Source: Clostridium rectalis (GTDB lineage: Bacteria; Bacillota; Clostridia; Clostridiales; Clostridiaceae). From it: 64,000 nt of DNA. Of the stretch, positions 46,919 through 56,395 are shown piece after piece. The stretch is taken from the NCBI RefSeq assembly GCF_900626095.1, contig NZ_UYZZ01000001.1, positions 434,001-498,000 of the forward strand, read 5' to 3'. Below the pieces are notes generated by a model, which saw nothing but the letters and a program-made list of their open reading frames with translations, had not been told where the DNA came from and ran no database searches. Position numbers and translations under genes: made by a program. Numbering within the stretch: the first letter of the stretch is position 1; each line of letters begins with the position of its first letter.

Positions 46919-47068
46919 ATGGGAAAATTAAACGATTTTGATTTAGACTTAAAGGTAAAGGAAACTACTAAGAAGGGTGTAGAGCCAACTTGGAAAAGTA
47001 AAAGTTTTTGTACACCAGGATGTGTTACTGGAATATTAATGACTTGTACAAGCAATGGTTGTAAATAA
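46919..47068 (+). CDS. lanA: Class I lantibiotic precursor LanA (subtilin/nisin-like)
   Basis: 49 residues. The leader (24 residues, Lys/Asp/Glu-rich) has the class I FDLD box at residues 7-10 and Pro at -2 (EPT) before the predicted cut. The 25-residue core starts WKSKSFCTPGC, matching subtilin's WKSESLCTPGC, then VTGILMTC, close to subtilin and nisin ring C. Expected rings by homology: S3-C7 (A), T8-C11 (B), T13-C19 (C); S5 and T18 as dehydro residues. After C19 only six residues remain, with one Cys (C24) that may close with T20 or S21. GGAGGG precedes ATG 46919; the in-frame ATG at 46877 lacks a site. Confidence 0.95.
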   Translation: MGKLNDFDLDLKVKETTKKGVEPTWKSKSFCTPGCVTGILMTCTSNGCK

Positions 47069-47097
47069 TATTAAATAAACCAATCAGTTTTTTATAA

Positions 47098-47141
47098 ATA
47101 AAAGATAGTGAAGGATTAGGTAATTCTTTACTATCTTTTAT
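47098..47141 (+). terminator. 20-bp stem between lanA and lanB, likely partial terminator/stabiliser
   Basis: Arms 47098-47117 and 47122-47141 (ATAAAAGATAGTG side) pair with two G-U pairs and an AGGT loop; no long T-run. Such leaky stems after structural genes make precursor mRNA more abundant than the modification-enzyme mRNA. Confidence 0.7.
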
Positions 47142-47276
47142 CTGTAAATATGTGAATTAATTATGAATTGCTTTAAAGGTTAATCAAAAGTATTAATTAT
47201 CAATGGTAAATTAATGTTTTTGACTAGTCTTTAATAAAGCTAGTTTTAAGCATTATTTGGCAAAGGAGATTAAGAA

Positions 47277-50200
47277 ATGAAAAAAAACGTATATGAAAAT
47301 ATAAATACATTTATGATTAGAACTCCAACACTTCCTATAGAAAAATTTTTTGATTTTTTTAATGAACAATATGAAAAAGATAAGAGTTTAGAAGAAGTAA
47401 GAATACTATGTAATAACCCTATCTTCAGGGAGAGCATTTTAATAGGTAGTCCTAATCTTTATAATACTCTAACGCAGTTTGCACAGGGGAAAAGTATAAA
47501 AAAGCAAGGTTACTTTTTACAATCTATATATAAATATTTAATTAGAATAAGTACACGACCAACTCCTTTTGGATTATTTTCTGGAGTGGATTTTGGAACT
47601 TATAATAATTATAAAACTATATTTCAATTTTCAGATAATAAGTATAAAAAATATGTCCGTCCAGATATGAAATGGTTAGTGGAATTAGTAAAATATGTAG
47701 AAAAAAAGGAATATATTAATCTAAAATTTAGAACAAATGATAGCATTTTTTTAAAAGGGGATAGAGCTTTTTTACTATATACAACAAGAAAAAAAGAGGA
47801 TGATAGTATTGAAGAAATAAGTGTAAGATTAACAGGAGCATTAGAGAAGGTATTAGTGTTAGCAAAAAAATCAATATCATATAAAGAATTGATGAAAAGG
47901 TTAATTGAGAATTATGGATATGAGTATAATGAAAAAATCCAAGATTTTTTAATTAATTTAATAGAAAATGAATATCTAATATCTAATTTAATGCCTCCTC
48001 TAACTGTAGAGGATCAGTTTGACTATATTATAAATGAGATTAATAAATTAAATAATGATTGTAAATTAGTAGAAAAACTAAAAAAAGTTAAAAAAATGAT
48101 TAATGAGTATATGGAAACTGACCTAGGGGAAGGAGAGGAACTATATAAAACAATATGTCATATAATGAAAAATATTGTTGCTTGTAAAAGTTTGTTACAA
48201 GTAGATATGAAATTAAATTTAAAAGAAAAAACAATAAATAGTAAAGTTATAGATGAAATAAATGATTTATTAAATATACTTTTAACTTTGGCAATTCCAT
48301 ATAGACAAAAGGATTCATATTTTGAAAGATATAAACAACAATTTATTGAAAATTATTGTCATAATAGAGAGGTACCGTTACTAGAGATGTTAGATAATGA
48401 TAGAGGGATAGGGGCCCCAGCTGATTATATGCATCCTGAAAGTAATAGATATGAAAGTACACTATTAAATAACGAAGTGGATAATAAAATAAAAAGGTAC
48501 TTTTCAGATAAATATATAGAAGCAATAAAAAATAATAAGCATATAACTATAACTGATAAAGAAATAAAAAAATTGCAGTTAGATGAGTATTCTTATGAAG
48601 AACTACCTAATTCTTTAGAAATTAATTTAATAGTAAAAACTACTTCTAAAGATAAAGAAGAGAATAAATATAGATATTATTTAGGTCCTAATTTGGGATC
48701 TAATACTGCAGGTAAATCTTTTGGAAGATTTTCCTATATGATGGAAGAAGAGAAAAAATGTTTCAATAATATAGCTGAAAATGAATTAGAAAGAACTATG
48801 AGTAATGATTATATAACATGTGAACTTGTATACCTACCTAATAGAGTAAGAATAGCTAATGTTGCTAGGAATATACATGGAAGTGATTACGAATTAGCTT
48901 TATTTACTAATAGCTCAAAGGATGATAAACACAAATTATCTTTAGATGATATTCTTATAGGGTTAGATAATAATAAATTTTATGCTAAAAGTAAATCTTT
49001 AAATAAAAAATTAGTCATAACAATGAATAATATGCTTAATACGGAGTTGGCACCAAATGCTATAAGATTTTTATCAGATATAAATTATGATGGGAAAAGA
49101 TCATGGTTTCAATTTCCATGGAAAAATATTTTGAAGGATAGTATTTTTATTCCTAAAGTTCAATATAAAAACTTTATTATTTCACCTTCAATTTGGAGGA
49201 TTAATAAAGAATTTTTAGGAGTGAGTAAAAAGACTAGTTTTGAGGATTTTAAAAATAAAGTAGAAACTTATTTCAAGAAATATAATATCCCTAAGTATAT
49301 TTATATAACATTACAAGATAATAGGACATTATTGAATACCAAGGATAATAGATGTTTAAAAATATTACAACATGAAATTAATAATAACCAGGATGAAGTA
49401 GTGTTAAATTCTTATGAAGATGGTGAGTTTAATATAGCTATAGATAGTGAAGATAAAGAATATTTATGTGAAGTAGTGATTCCATTAGTAAAAGTAAGAA
49501 AAGAAGGGGAAAAGTTAGAAGGAATGGAAAATACAAAGGAATATATTCCTAGCTTAAGTGAGCACCGTCTAAAACTTCCTTTCGATCAATGGCTTTATTT
49601 AAAGTTATATGGTGTAACAAGTAATATAGATGATTTAATTGGATTTTATATTTCAGAATATTGCAGAGAAAAGGTTAACACAGGGGAAGTATATAGATAT
49701 TTCTTCATGCGTTATGCAGATCCAGTACCACATATTCGATTAAGATTGAATTCATCAAGGACGAAACTTTTGGATTTATATCCTGAATTACAAGTTTGGC
49801 TTAAGGATTTAATAAGCAAAGGATTAATAAGTAAATACAATATTGATGCTTATGATAGAGAGATAGAAAGATATGGTGGATTAGAGCTAATGGATGTAGC
49901 GGAAACTGTTTTTTATTTTGATAGTATGGTAGTAGAGGACATATTAAGAGAAGTTAGATTAAAAAACTTAGGGTTTTCAAGGGAGCTTATAGGGATGGTG
50001 TCTATAATACATTATATGGACTCTTTTAAAATTAAATATGAAGAACAAGTTTCTTTTTTAAGGACACAAGTTAAATCTTCAGATTATAGAGATGATTTTA
50101 ATAAAAATAGAGATGAATATATAAAGCTATGTAATAGTAGTGATAATTGGAGAAATCTAAGAGAACTAGAAGAAGGAGTTTTATTATTAAATATTTTAGA

Positions 50201-50420
50201 TAAAAGAATGGAAATAGTAAGGGAATATGGGGATATAATAAATAACAATTTGCAAAAATTGTATAAATTGTCTATATTAGATAGTATAATACATTTACAT
50301 TGTAATAGATTATATGGTATAGATAGGGATTTTGAAAAAAAGGTTAGAGCATTAACATCCCATGCACTATATGCATTAAAGTATTTCAAGAATAAAGAAA
50401 AGAAAAACTATAAATTTTAA
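47277..50420 (+). CDS. lanB: Lantibiotic dehydratase LanB (full length)
   Basis: 1047 residues, the normal size of NisB/SpaB, with the glutamylation domain in the first about 770 residues (RPTPFGLFSGVDFG early; NRVRIANVARNIHGSDYEL; TELAPNAIRFLSDI) and the SpaB_C elimination domain at the end (LPFDQWLYLKLYG; YFFMRYADPVPHIRLRL). It dehydrates Ser/Thr of the LanA core with glutamyl-tRNA. AAAGGAG site before ATG. The unsplit form is typical for class I lanthipeptides, unlike thiopeptide enzymes. Confidence 0.95.
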   Translation: MKKNVYENINTFMIRTPTLPIEKFFDFFNEQYEKDKSLEEVRILCNNPIFRESILIGSPNLYNTLTQFAQGKSIKKQGYFLQSIYKYLIRISTRPTPFGLFSGVDFGTYNNYKTIFQFSDNKYKKYVRPDMKWLVELVKYVEKKEYINLKFRTNDSIFLKGDRAFLLYTTRKKEDDSIEEISVRLTGALEKVLVLAKKSISYKELMKRLIENYGYEYNEKIQDFLINLIENEYLISNLMPPLTVEDQFDYIINEINKLNNDCKLVEKLKKVKKMINEYMETDLGEGEELYKTICHIMKNIVACKSLLQVDMKLNLKEKTINSKVIDEINDLLNILLTLAIPYRQKDSYFERYKQQFIENYCHNREVPLLEMLDNDRGIGAPADYMHPESNRYESTLLNNEVDNKIKRYFSDKYIEAIKNNKHITITDKEIKKLQLDEYSYEELPNSLEINLIVKTTSKDKEENKYRYYLGPNLGSNTAGKSFGRFSYMMEEEKKCFNNIAENELERTMSNDYITCELVYLPNRVRIANVARNIHGSDYELALFTNSSKDDKHKLSLDDILIGLDNNKFYAKSKSLNKKLVITMNNMLNTELAPNAIRFLSDINYDGKRSWFQFPWKNILKDSIFIPKVQYKNFIISPSIWRINKEFLGVSKKTSFEDFKNKVETYFKKYNIPKYIYITLQDNRTLLNTKDNRCLKILQHEINNNQDEVVLNSYEDGEFNIAIDSEDKEYLCEVVIPLVKVRKEGEKLEGMENTKEYIPSLSEHRLKLPFDQWLYLKLYGVTSNIDDLIGFYISEYCREKVNTGEVYRYFFMRYADPVPHIRLRLNSSRTKLLDLYPELQVWLKDLISKGLISKYNIDAYDREIERYGGLELMDVAETVFYFDSMVVEDILREVRLKNLGFSRELIGMVSIIHYMDSFKIKYEEQVSFLRTQVKSSDYRDDFNKNRDEYIKLCNSSDNWRNLRELEEGVLLLNILDKRMEIVREYGDIINNNLQKLYKLSILDSIIHLHCNRLYGIDRDFEKKVRALTSHALYALKYFKNKEKKNYKF

Positions 50421-50442
50421 AATTATAAGAGGAGAGTATATT

Positions 50443-52251
50443 ATGGATTTAAAAGAATATGATACTCCGGTTACAATAAAGGGAATATTAAATATTATGA
50501 AAATGATCCCTAGGGTATTTAAATTAATAAAACAGGTGGATAAAACTAATTTTTATATAATTTTATTATTGAGTGCAGTAACAGGAATATGTCCTATAAT
50601 TACTTTATTAGCTTCTCAAAATCTTTTAAATTTAATAGGAAGAACTACTATGAACGTAATACTCGTTGCATTAATTATATATATAGTAGCTAACTTGTTT
50701 AGTGAATGTATGGGGTGTTTATCTGAATATTTTGATGGACGTTTTCAAAAACTTATAACATATAAGCTTAGTTATATGGTTATGAAAAAATGTACTAATT
50801 TATCGTTAAGACATTTTGAAGATGCAGATGTGTATGATAAGCTTCAACGTGTACAAGATCAAACTTCTTATAAACCCTACACAATATTTATGTCTATTAT
50901 AAATATAATAACTTCTTCGGTTACTTTAGTATCCTCTGTTATTATTATATGCAATTGGAAGCCTTGGGTATTGCTTATACTAGTTCTGATTCCTCTAGTA
51001 TCATCTTTATATTTTTTCAAAATAGCTCAAAGGGAATTTAATGTTTTATGGGCAAGAGCTTCAAAGGCCAGAGAAAGTTGGTATATATCATATTTGCTAA
51101 CAAGAGACAATGCATTTAAAGAAATAAAATTATATAATTTGGGAAAATATTTACTTCAAAAATTTAAAAATATAAATGAAAATTTTTTAAAGCAGGATAT
51201 TAGTTTACTAAAGAAGAGGAATTTATTCACATTTTTATTTGAAGTGGTAGAACAATTATGTATAGATGTAATATTAATAATTGTAATATATTTTGCAGCT
51301 ATAGGAGAAATACTAATAGGAAATGTAGTTGGATTAATAAATGCGTTGAATTTAGTTTCTTCTAATAGTAAAAAGATATTAAACACAATATATTCTTTAT
51401 ACCAAGATAATTTATATATAGAACAATTATTTGATTTTTTATCTATAGAGGAGGATTTATCTGAAAATGGAGAAACTTTGGATAAAAAAAATATGATAAG
51501 TGAAATAGAAAAAATAGAAGTTAAAAATTTAACTTTTAGTTATCCATCTAATAATATTGATGTTCTAAAGGATATAAATTTTGAAATAAAAAGAGGAGAA
51601 ACAGTGGCAATAGTTGGTAAGAATGGCTCGGGTAAAAGCACTTTAGTAAAGTTGCTATTAAATTTATATAAAGTAAAGGATAATAGAATTTTTTTTAACA
51701 ATAGTTGCATAAATACCTATGATTGTATTGAATTAAGAAGGAATATCGCTGCATTATTTCAAGATTTTGTAAAGTATGAGCTAACACTAAGAGAAAATGT
51801 AGGTTTTGGTGATATTGAAAATATATCTAACGATGATGAAATGAAAAAAGTGCTTGAAAGCATCAATATAGATTATATTGATAATTTAGATGATCAATTA
51901 GGATTATGGTTTAATGATGGGGTAGAGTTATCAGGGGGGCAGTGGCAAAAAATTGCTATAGCAAGAACTTTATTTAGAAATGCTTCTTTATATATCCTAG
52001 ATGAGCCAAGCTCTGCCTTAGATCCCATAGCAGAAAAGAGTATTATTGATATGTTTATAAAGATGGTTAAGGGGAAAATAGGGATTTTTATTTCTCATAG
52101 ATTATCAACGGCTAAGTTAGCGGATAAAATAATTGTTATAGATGCAGGAAAGGTCATAGGTATTGGTACACATGAAGAATTATTACAGAATAATAAAACA
52201 TATAGAAAGATGTATGAAATTGAAACCCTTCAGTGGAAAGTAGTAAGTTAG
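50443..52251 (+). CDS. lanT: Lantibiotic ABC exporter LanT (no peptidase domain)
   Basis: 602 residues: about six membrane helices in residues 35-330, then the ATPase with Walker A GKNGSGKST, Q-loop ALFQDFVKYELTLRENVGFG, signature LSGGQWQKIAIARTLF and Walker B LYILDEPSSALD. There is no N-terminal C39 domain, so the leader is cut by LanP outside, as in nisin and subtilin systems. Follows lanB after 22 bases with an AGAGGAGAG site. lanC overlaps only by its ribosome binding site. Confidence 0.95.
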   Translation: MDLKEYDTPVTIKGILNIMKMIPRVFKLIKQVDKTNFYIILLLSAVTGICPIITLLASQNLLNLIGRTTMNVILVALIIYIVANLFSECMGCLSEYFDGRFQKLITYKLSYMVMKKCTNLSLRHFEDADVYDKLQRVQDQTSYKPYTIFMSIINIITSSVTLVSSVIIICNWKPWVLLILVLIPLVSSLYFFKIAQREFNVLWARASKARESWYISYLLTRDNAFKEIKLYNLGKYLLQKFKNINENFLKQDISLLKKRNLFTFLFEVVEQLCIDVILIIVIYFAAIGEILIGNVVGLINALNLVSSNSKKILNTIYSLYQDNLYIEQLFDFLSIEEDLSENGETLDKKNMISEIEKIEVKNLTFSYPSNNIDVLKDINFEIKRGETVAIVGKNGSGKSTLVKLLLNLYKVKDNRIFFNNSCINTYDCIELRRNIAALFQDFVKYELTLRENVGFGDIENISNDDEMKKVLESINIDYIDNLDDQLGLWFNDGVELSGGQWQKIAIARTLFRNASLYILDEPSSALDPIAEKSIIDMFIKMVKGKIGIFISHRLSTAKLADKIIVIDAGKVIGIGTHEELLQNNKTYRKMYEIETLQWKVVS

Positions 52252-52262
52252 GAGGATTTATC

Positions 52263-53597
52263 GTGGAACAAGAACTGTACAATTTGGATATTAGGGAGAT
52301 AGTATATAATACGGCTTTTAAGTTATCGGATTATAATAAAATATTAGGGTGTGTTACTAAAGAAGAAAATTATATAGAAATTGATGGAGAAAAAATTTCT
52401 AGATTTAATGAATTATCATTAAGTGAGGGGATACCCTCATTATGTATTTTGTATGGTGAACTAAATGAGTTATACCCTGAAGATGGTTGGGATGTAAAAG
52501 GTCATGAATATATAAAAAAAATAGGTGAATTATTAGAGGAAGATTCAAATTTGTTGTTATCTATGTTCTCAGGGTTGTCTGGAATAGGGTTATCAGCAAT
52601 ATGTTTATCTAAAAATGGAACAAGATATAAAGGTTTCATTAATACTGTTAATAAAATTATAAAAAACCAAATAGGAGATTTCTTAAGTTTTCTAAATAAG
52701 AAATCAGGTGTGGACGTACAAGATTATGATGCTATTTCTGGAGTATCTGGTATATTAAATTACTGTATGTTATTTGAAAATGATATGGAAGAAGAAATAA
52801 TTTTGATGCTTAATTATATAGTTGAATTGTGTAAATATAAAAATTTTAGGGGAATAGATCTTCCAGGATGGTATATAAAACCTGAAAAACAGATAACTAA
52901 ACAAGAAAAAGAACTTTGGGAAAAAGGATGTTTTAATCTTGGGCTATCCCATGGGGTTCCATCTTTACTAGTTAATTTGTGTAATGCAGAAAACTTGAAT
53001 ATAAAAGTTAAAGGACAGCGGGAAACTATTGAGAAAATTTCTGAGTTTTTATTTAATTATAGAGTAAGAGAAAGAAGGGAATACGGGTGGGATTATGTTG
53101 TAACTCTAGAGGAATATAATAAAAATATTAATAACAAAGAGTGCTGTAGAGATGCCTGGTGTTATGGAGCTCCTGGGGTAGCATATTCATTACTTTTATC
53201 TGGGCGATTATTAAATAATAAAGAATATATTGATTATGCATTTCAGTGCATAAAAATCGCTAGTAAAAGACTGAAATGTGTTCACTCCCCTACATTTTGT
53301 CATGGGTATTCAGGCATTGCTTATATAAGTAATAAGTTTTATGAATTAACAAATATTGATGAATTTAAGTTTATATCATTGGAGTTATATAATAAGATTC
53401 TTTCCTTCTACGATGAAAAAAATATATTTAATTTTGTAGATATAGATAAAAAATTAGGTAAGGTTAAATCTTATAATTCAATAGGAATACTTGAAGGGGT
53501 AGTAGGTATAATTTTAACACTATTATCTATAAAAGAAGGGAGAAAAACTCCCTGGGACACAGCTTTTTCATTAGGAGATTATAAACAAAGATATTAA
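52263..53597 (+). CDS. lanC: Lantibiotic cyclase LanC
   Basis: About 444 residues, alpha/alpha barrel. Zinc ligands C300 (WCYGAPG) and C346/H347 (FCHGYSG) are in place; the active-site histidine lies at about H230 (LSHGVPSLL). It adds Cys thiols to dehydrated residues, closing (methyl)lanthionine rings. GTG 52263 is the start, 8 bases after TAGGAGG; an earlier in-frame GTG within lanT has no site. lanT-lanC are tightly coupled. Confidence 0.95.
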   Translation: MEQELYNLDIREIVYNTAFKLSDYNKILGCVTKEENYIEIDGEKISRFNELSLSEGIPSLCILYGELNELYPEDGWDVKGHEYIKKIGELLEEDSNLLLSMFSGLSGIGLSAICLSKNGTRYKGFINTVNKIIKNQIGDFLSFLNKKSGVDVQDYDAISGVSGILNYCMLFENDMEEEIILMLNYIVELCKYKNFRGIDLPGWYIKPEKQITKQEKELWEKGCFNLGLSHGVPSLLVNLCNAENLNIKVKGQRETIEKISEFLFNYRVRERREYGWDYVVTLEEYNKNINNKECCRDAWCYGAPGVAYSLLLSGRLLNNKEYIDYAFQCIKIASKRLKCVHSPTFCHGYSGIAYISNKFYELTNIDEFKFISLELYNKILSFYDEKNIFNFVDIDKKLGKVKSYNSIGILEGVVGIILTLLSIKEGRKTPWDTAFSLGDYKQRY

Positions 53598-53651
53598 CAA
53601 AAATAGATTGGGATTAATCAGATAATAATTTATATAAAAGAGGCGATTAAT

Positions 53652-54350
53652 ATGAAGATAAATAATAAAATTTTAGTTATTGATGATAATGAGGATATTT
53701 GTACAACAATAAAAAGTTATATGCAAAATTATGGTTATGATATTAAAGTAGCTTTGAATTATAAAGAAGCACTAAAGATTATAAATGAGGGATTTAATTT
53801 AATAATATTAGATATAATGATGCCTGGTATGGATGGTATAGAGTTTTGCACTCTTATTAGGGAAAAGGTATCTTGTCCTATAATTTTTGTAAGTGCTAAA
53901 GTTTTAGAAGAAGATAAACTAGAGGCTTTTTCTGTAGGAGGGGACGACTATATTACTAAGCCATTTAGTCTCAAGGAATTAAAGGCTAGAATAGAAAGTC
54001 ATTTAAGAAGGGAACAGAGAATAAAGAACAAGGAAGTTTATATATTAAGTTCGGGAAATATAATATTGGATGTTTTTGCTAATGAAATATTATGTAAAGG
54101 TGAAAAGTTAAAGTTAACTAAGAAGGAGTATAAACTTATAAAGTTTTTAATGACTAATAAAAATATAGTTTTTTCAAAAGAAAAAATTCTTGATAGTGTT
54201 TGGGGAATGAATTCTGAAAGTTATCTAGATACTGTTACTGAAAGTGTAAAAAATGTAAGAAAAAAAATTAGATGTATAGATAAAGAAAAATCTTATATTA
54301 GTACAGTATATGGACAAGGATATAAGTGGGAAGTAAAAGATGAAAAGTAA
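53652..54350 (+). CDS. lanR: Lantibiotic response regulator LanR (OmpR type)
   Basis: 232 residues: receiver with acidic pair in DDNED, phosphoacceptor D54 (IILDIMMPGMDG), Lys in ITKPFSLKEL; C-terminal winged helix (LTKKEYKLIKFLM; TVTESVKNVRKKI; GQGYKWEV). Should activate lanA and perhaps lanFEG when the kinase senses the peptide. Starts 54 bases after lanC with an AGAGGCG site and overlaps lanK by 11 bases. Confidence 0.92.
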   Translation: MKINNKILVIDDNEDICTTIKSYMQNYGYDIKVALNYKEALKIINEGFNLIILDIMMPGMDGIEFCTLIREKVSCPIIFVSAKVLEEDKLEAFSVGGDDYITKPFSLKELKARIESHLRREQRIKNKEVYILSSGNIILDVFANEILCKGEKLKLTKKEYKLIKFLMTNKNIVFSKEKILDSVWGMNSESYLDTVTESVKNVRKKIRCIDKEKSYISTVYGQGYKWEVKDEK

Positions 54351-55755
54351 GACTATAAAAAGGGATTTTTATAATTTAGTTTTAAAAGTATTTATATACA
54401 CTGTTATTTCAACTATGGTTACTTATATATTTATAGTGCTAGTTATTCAGATGCTAGGTAATAATAAACCTACAGATTATTATGTTAAGTATATTCATGA
54501 AGTAGCTAAAGAGGTAGAAAAAAATGGGGATAGTATTTTAAAAGGAAATTTAATAGATATAAAAAAGTATAGTATAGAACTTCAAGGTGAGGTTATAGAT
54601 TTAGCAGGTAACCATTTGTATGGTGAAGAAGGAATAAAAAATGATAATTTTAATATCCTAAATTCCATTAATCAAGATAAATATGATAATAATTATATTT
54701 ACAGATATGTAGGAATAACCAAAGATAACAATATCAAAGCTATATATGTTATAAAAGCTCCTTTTGATTTTATAAAAAACAATTTTAAAACTAATAATTG
54801 TAAGTTAATAATATACTCAATAGCAATGTTTGCCCCAATATTGTATTTTATATTATTTTTATCTTTATTTACTTCTAAATTGTATAAATATATATCCAAA
54901 AATGTAGATATACTTTTAAATGGTGCCGAAAAAATTTGTGAAGGTGATCTTGATTTTCATATAACAGGGGTAAAAGGAGAAGAATTTAACAAAATTCAAC
55001 AATCCTTTAATATGATGGTAAAAACATTAAGAAGTAATATTAAAGATCTTTCTAAATTAGATAATGAACGTAGAATGATGGTTTCATCTATAGCTCATGA
55101 TATAAGAACACCTATAACTGTCATTAAAGGACAAATTGAAATAATAGAGGATTTAAAAGATAATCCTAAGTATAAAATAGATGATAATATGAGTATAATT
55201 AATAAAAATTGTGATAAGATGACTAATTTAACTAATAATCTTTCATTACTATACAAAGTTGAAGGGGAATGTTTTTTACTTAGAAATGAGAAAGTTGATT
55301 TAAAAAAGATGCTTCAATATAAGGAGTTAGAAATAAAATCTTTAACACAAAAGAAAGATGTAACTATTGAATTTATTATAAATTTAAATAAAGAAAAATA
55401 TATATTAGATGGAAGTATGTTATTTAGAATATTAGATAATATATTATATAATAGTTTAAGGTTTACTGAAAGGGGAAAAATAATATTAGAAGTCAGGGAT
55501 GATTTAAGTTTGTTAAATAAAATCATATTTAAATGTAGTGATACAGGCTCTGGATTTAAACAAAAAGATACATCTAAATTATTTGAGGCTTTTTATCAAG
55601 ACGAAGATTATAAAAACCATTTTGGATTAGGGCTTTTTATAGCAAAAAAGATAATAGATAATTATGGTGGTGATATTAAGGCTTATAATAATGAACTAGG
55701 TGGAGCTACAATAGAATTTTATATAAAAGAATTAAAAGAGTATCCTATATCTTAA
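54340..55755 (+). CDS. lanK: Lantibiotic sensor kinase LanK
   Basis: 471 residues. Two membrane helices (about 16-38 and 155-178) flank an external domain of about 115 residues; HAMP at about 180-235; His253 box SSIAHDIRTPITVIKGQIEI; ATP lid with DNILYNSLRFT and FGLGLFIAKKIIDNYGGDI. The sensor domain size is similar to NisK/SpaK. Probably detects the mature lantibiotic (quorum-type autoinduction). Overlap with lanR indicates translational coupling. Confidence 0.92.
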   Translation: MKSKTIKRDFYNLVLKVFIYTVISTMVTYIFIVLVIQMLGNNKPTDYYVKYIHEVAKEVEKNGDSILKGNLIDIKKYSIELQGEVIDLAGNHLYGEEGIKNDNFNILNSINQDKYDNNYIYRYVGITKDNNIKAIYVIKAPFDFIKNNFKTNNCKLIIYSIAMFAPILYFILFLSLFTSKLYKYISKNVDILLNGAEKICEGDLDFHITGVKGEEFNKIQQSFNMMVKTLRSNIKDLSKLDNERRMMVSSIAHDIRTPITVIKGQIEIIEDLKDNPKYKIDDNMSIINKNCDKMTNLTNNLSLLYKVEGECFLLRNEKVDLKKMLQYKELEIKSLTQKKDVTIEFIINLNKEKYILDGSMLFRILDNILYNSLRFTERGKIILEVRDDLSLLNKIIFKCSDTGSGFKQKDTSKLFEAFYQDEDYKNHFGLGLFIAKKIIDNYGGDIKAYNNELGGATIEFYIKELKEYPIS

Positions 55756-55762
55756 CATTAAA

Positions 55763-55815
55763 ATAAACAATTAAGCTGCCCTAAAGTTTAACTTTAGGGC
55801 AGCTTAATTGTTTAT
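55763..55815. terminator. Very long perfect hairpin closing the lantibiotic locus
   Basis: Arms 55763-55788 and 55790-55815 are perfect complements (core AAGCTGCCCTAAAG), 24 or more base pairs when a small loop is allowed. Lies just beyond the lanK stop codon. Marks the end of the locus. Confidence 0.9.
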
Positions 55816-56024
55816 AAGATATATATTTTTTTATAAAAAGTTTTTTGAGAATTTTGGTGTGATAGCGAATATTATCTTCTCATTTTTAATGGAATATATC
55901 ACAAAGCTGCATTAAAAGTACTACTTATTGATTTTAAAATATGATATAAAAACTTTACAGAAGTGTGAATAAATTATGTATATCTAAAAGTATTATCAAA
56001 AAAGATGCAGTTATTTATAAATAC
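55816..56024. other. Intergenic stretch after the lantibiotic locus
   Basis: About 210 AT-rich bases between the lanK terminator and the spore-protein terminator. No coding or RNA signal found. Confidence 0.5.
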
Positions 56025-56064
56025 AAAAATTAAAAGAACCGCTTATGCGATTCTTTTAATTTTT
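56025..56064 (-). terminator. Terminator of the spore-protein gene
   Basis: On the minus strand the stem (AAAAATTAAAAGAA side, GCGA/CCGC tip with one mismatch) with TTAT-like loop lies 2 bases after the SASP stop codon and ends in T-rich sequence. Confidence 0.8.
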
Positions 56065-56065
56065 A

Positions 56066-56266
56066 TTATAGATTTCTTTCGTAGGCTTCAACCATTCTTT
56101 TAGTCATTTCTCCACCTACTGAACCATTCTGTCTTGAAGTTAAGTTACCCTTATCTACTGTTTCGTAGTTTGCTAATCCAAGTTCTGAAGCTACCTCAGT
56201 TTTAAAATTGTTCAATCCTTGTTTAGCCTCTGGTACTACTAATTTATTAGAACTATAATTTGCCAT
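56066..56266 (-). CDS. Alpha/beta-type small acid-soluble spore protein
   Basis: 66 residues, the full family: LVVPEAKQGLNNFKTEVASELG, continuing to GNLTSRQNGSVGGEMTKRMVEAYE. The Gpr protease site lies around TEVASELG. The protein saturates spore DNA, giving UV and heat resistance, and is degraded at germination. AGGAGG before ATG. It proves that the organism forms spores. It is normally made in the forespore under sigma-G; no promoter was identified with confidence. Confidence 0.97.
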   Translation of the reverse strand: MANYSSNKLVVPEAKQGLNNFKTEVASELGLANYETVDKGNLTSRQNGSVGGEMTKRMVEAYERNL

Positions 56267-56395
56267 AATGTTTTTCCTCCTATTTTTTTATATTTTTTTA
56301 TTTTTGTTTTGTTTTTCTTTTGTACTATAAGTTTTTGCTTAAATGGCAACTTATATTCTAGAGGATTAGAGGAAAATATGGAATGATATTCTACA

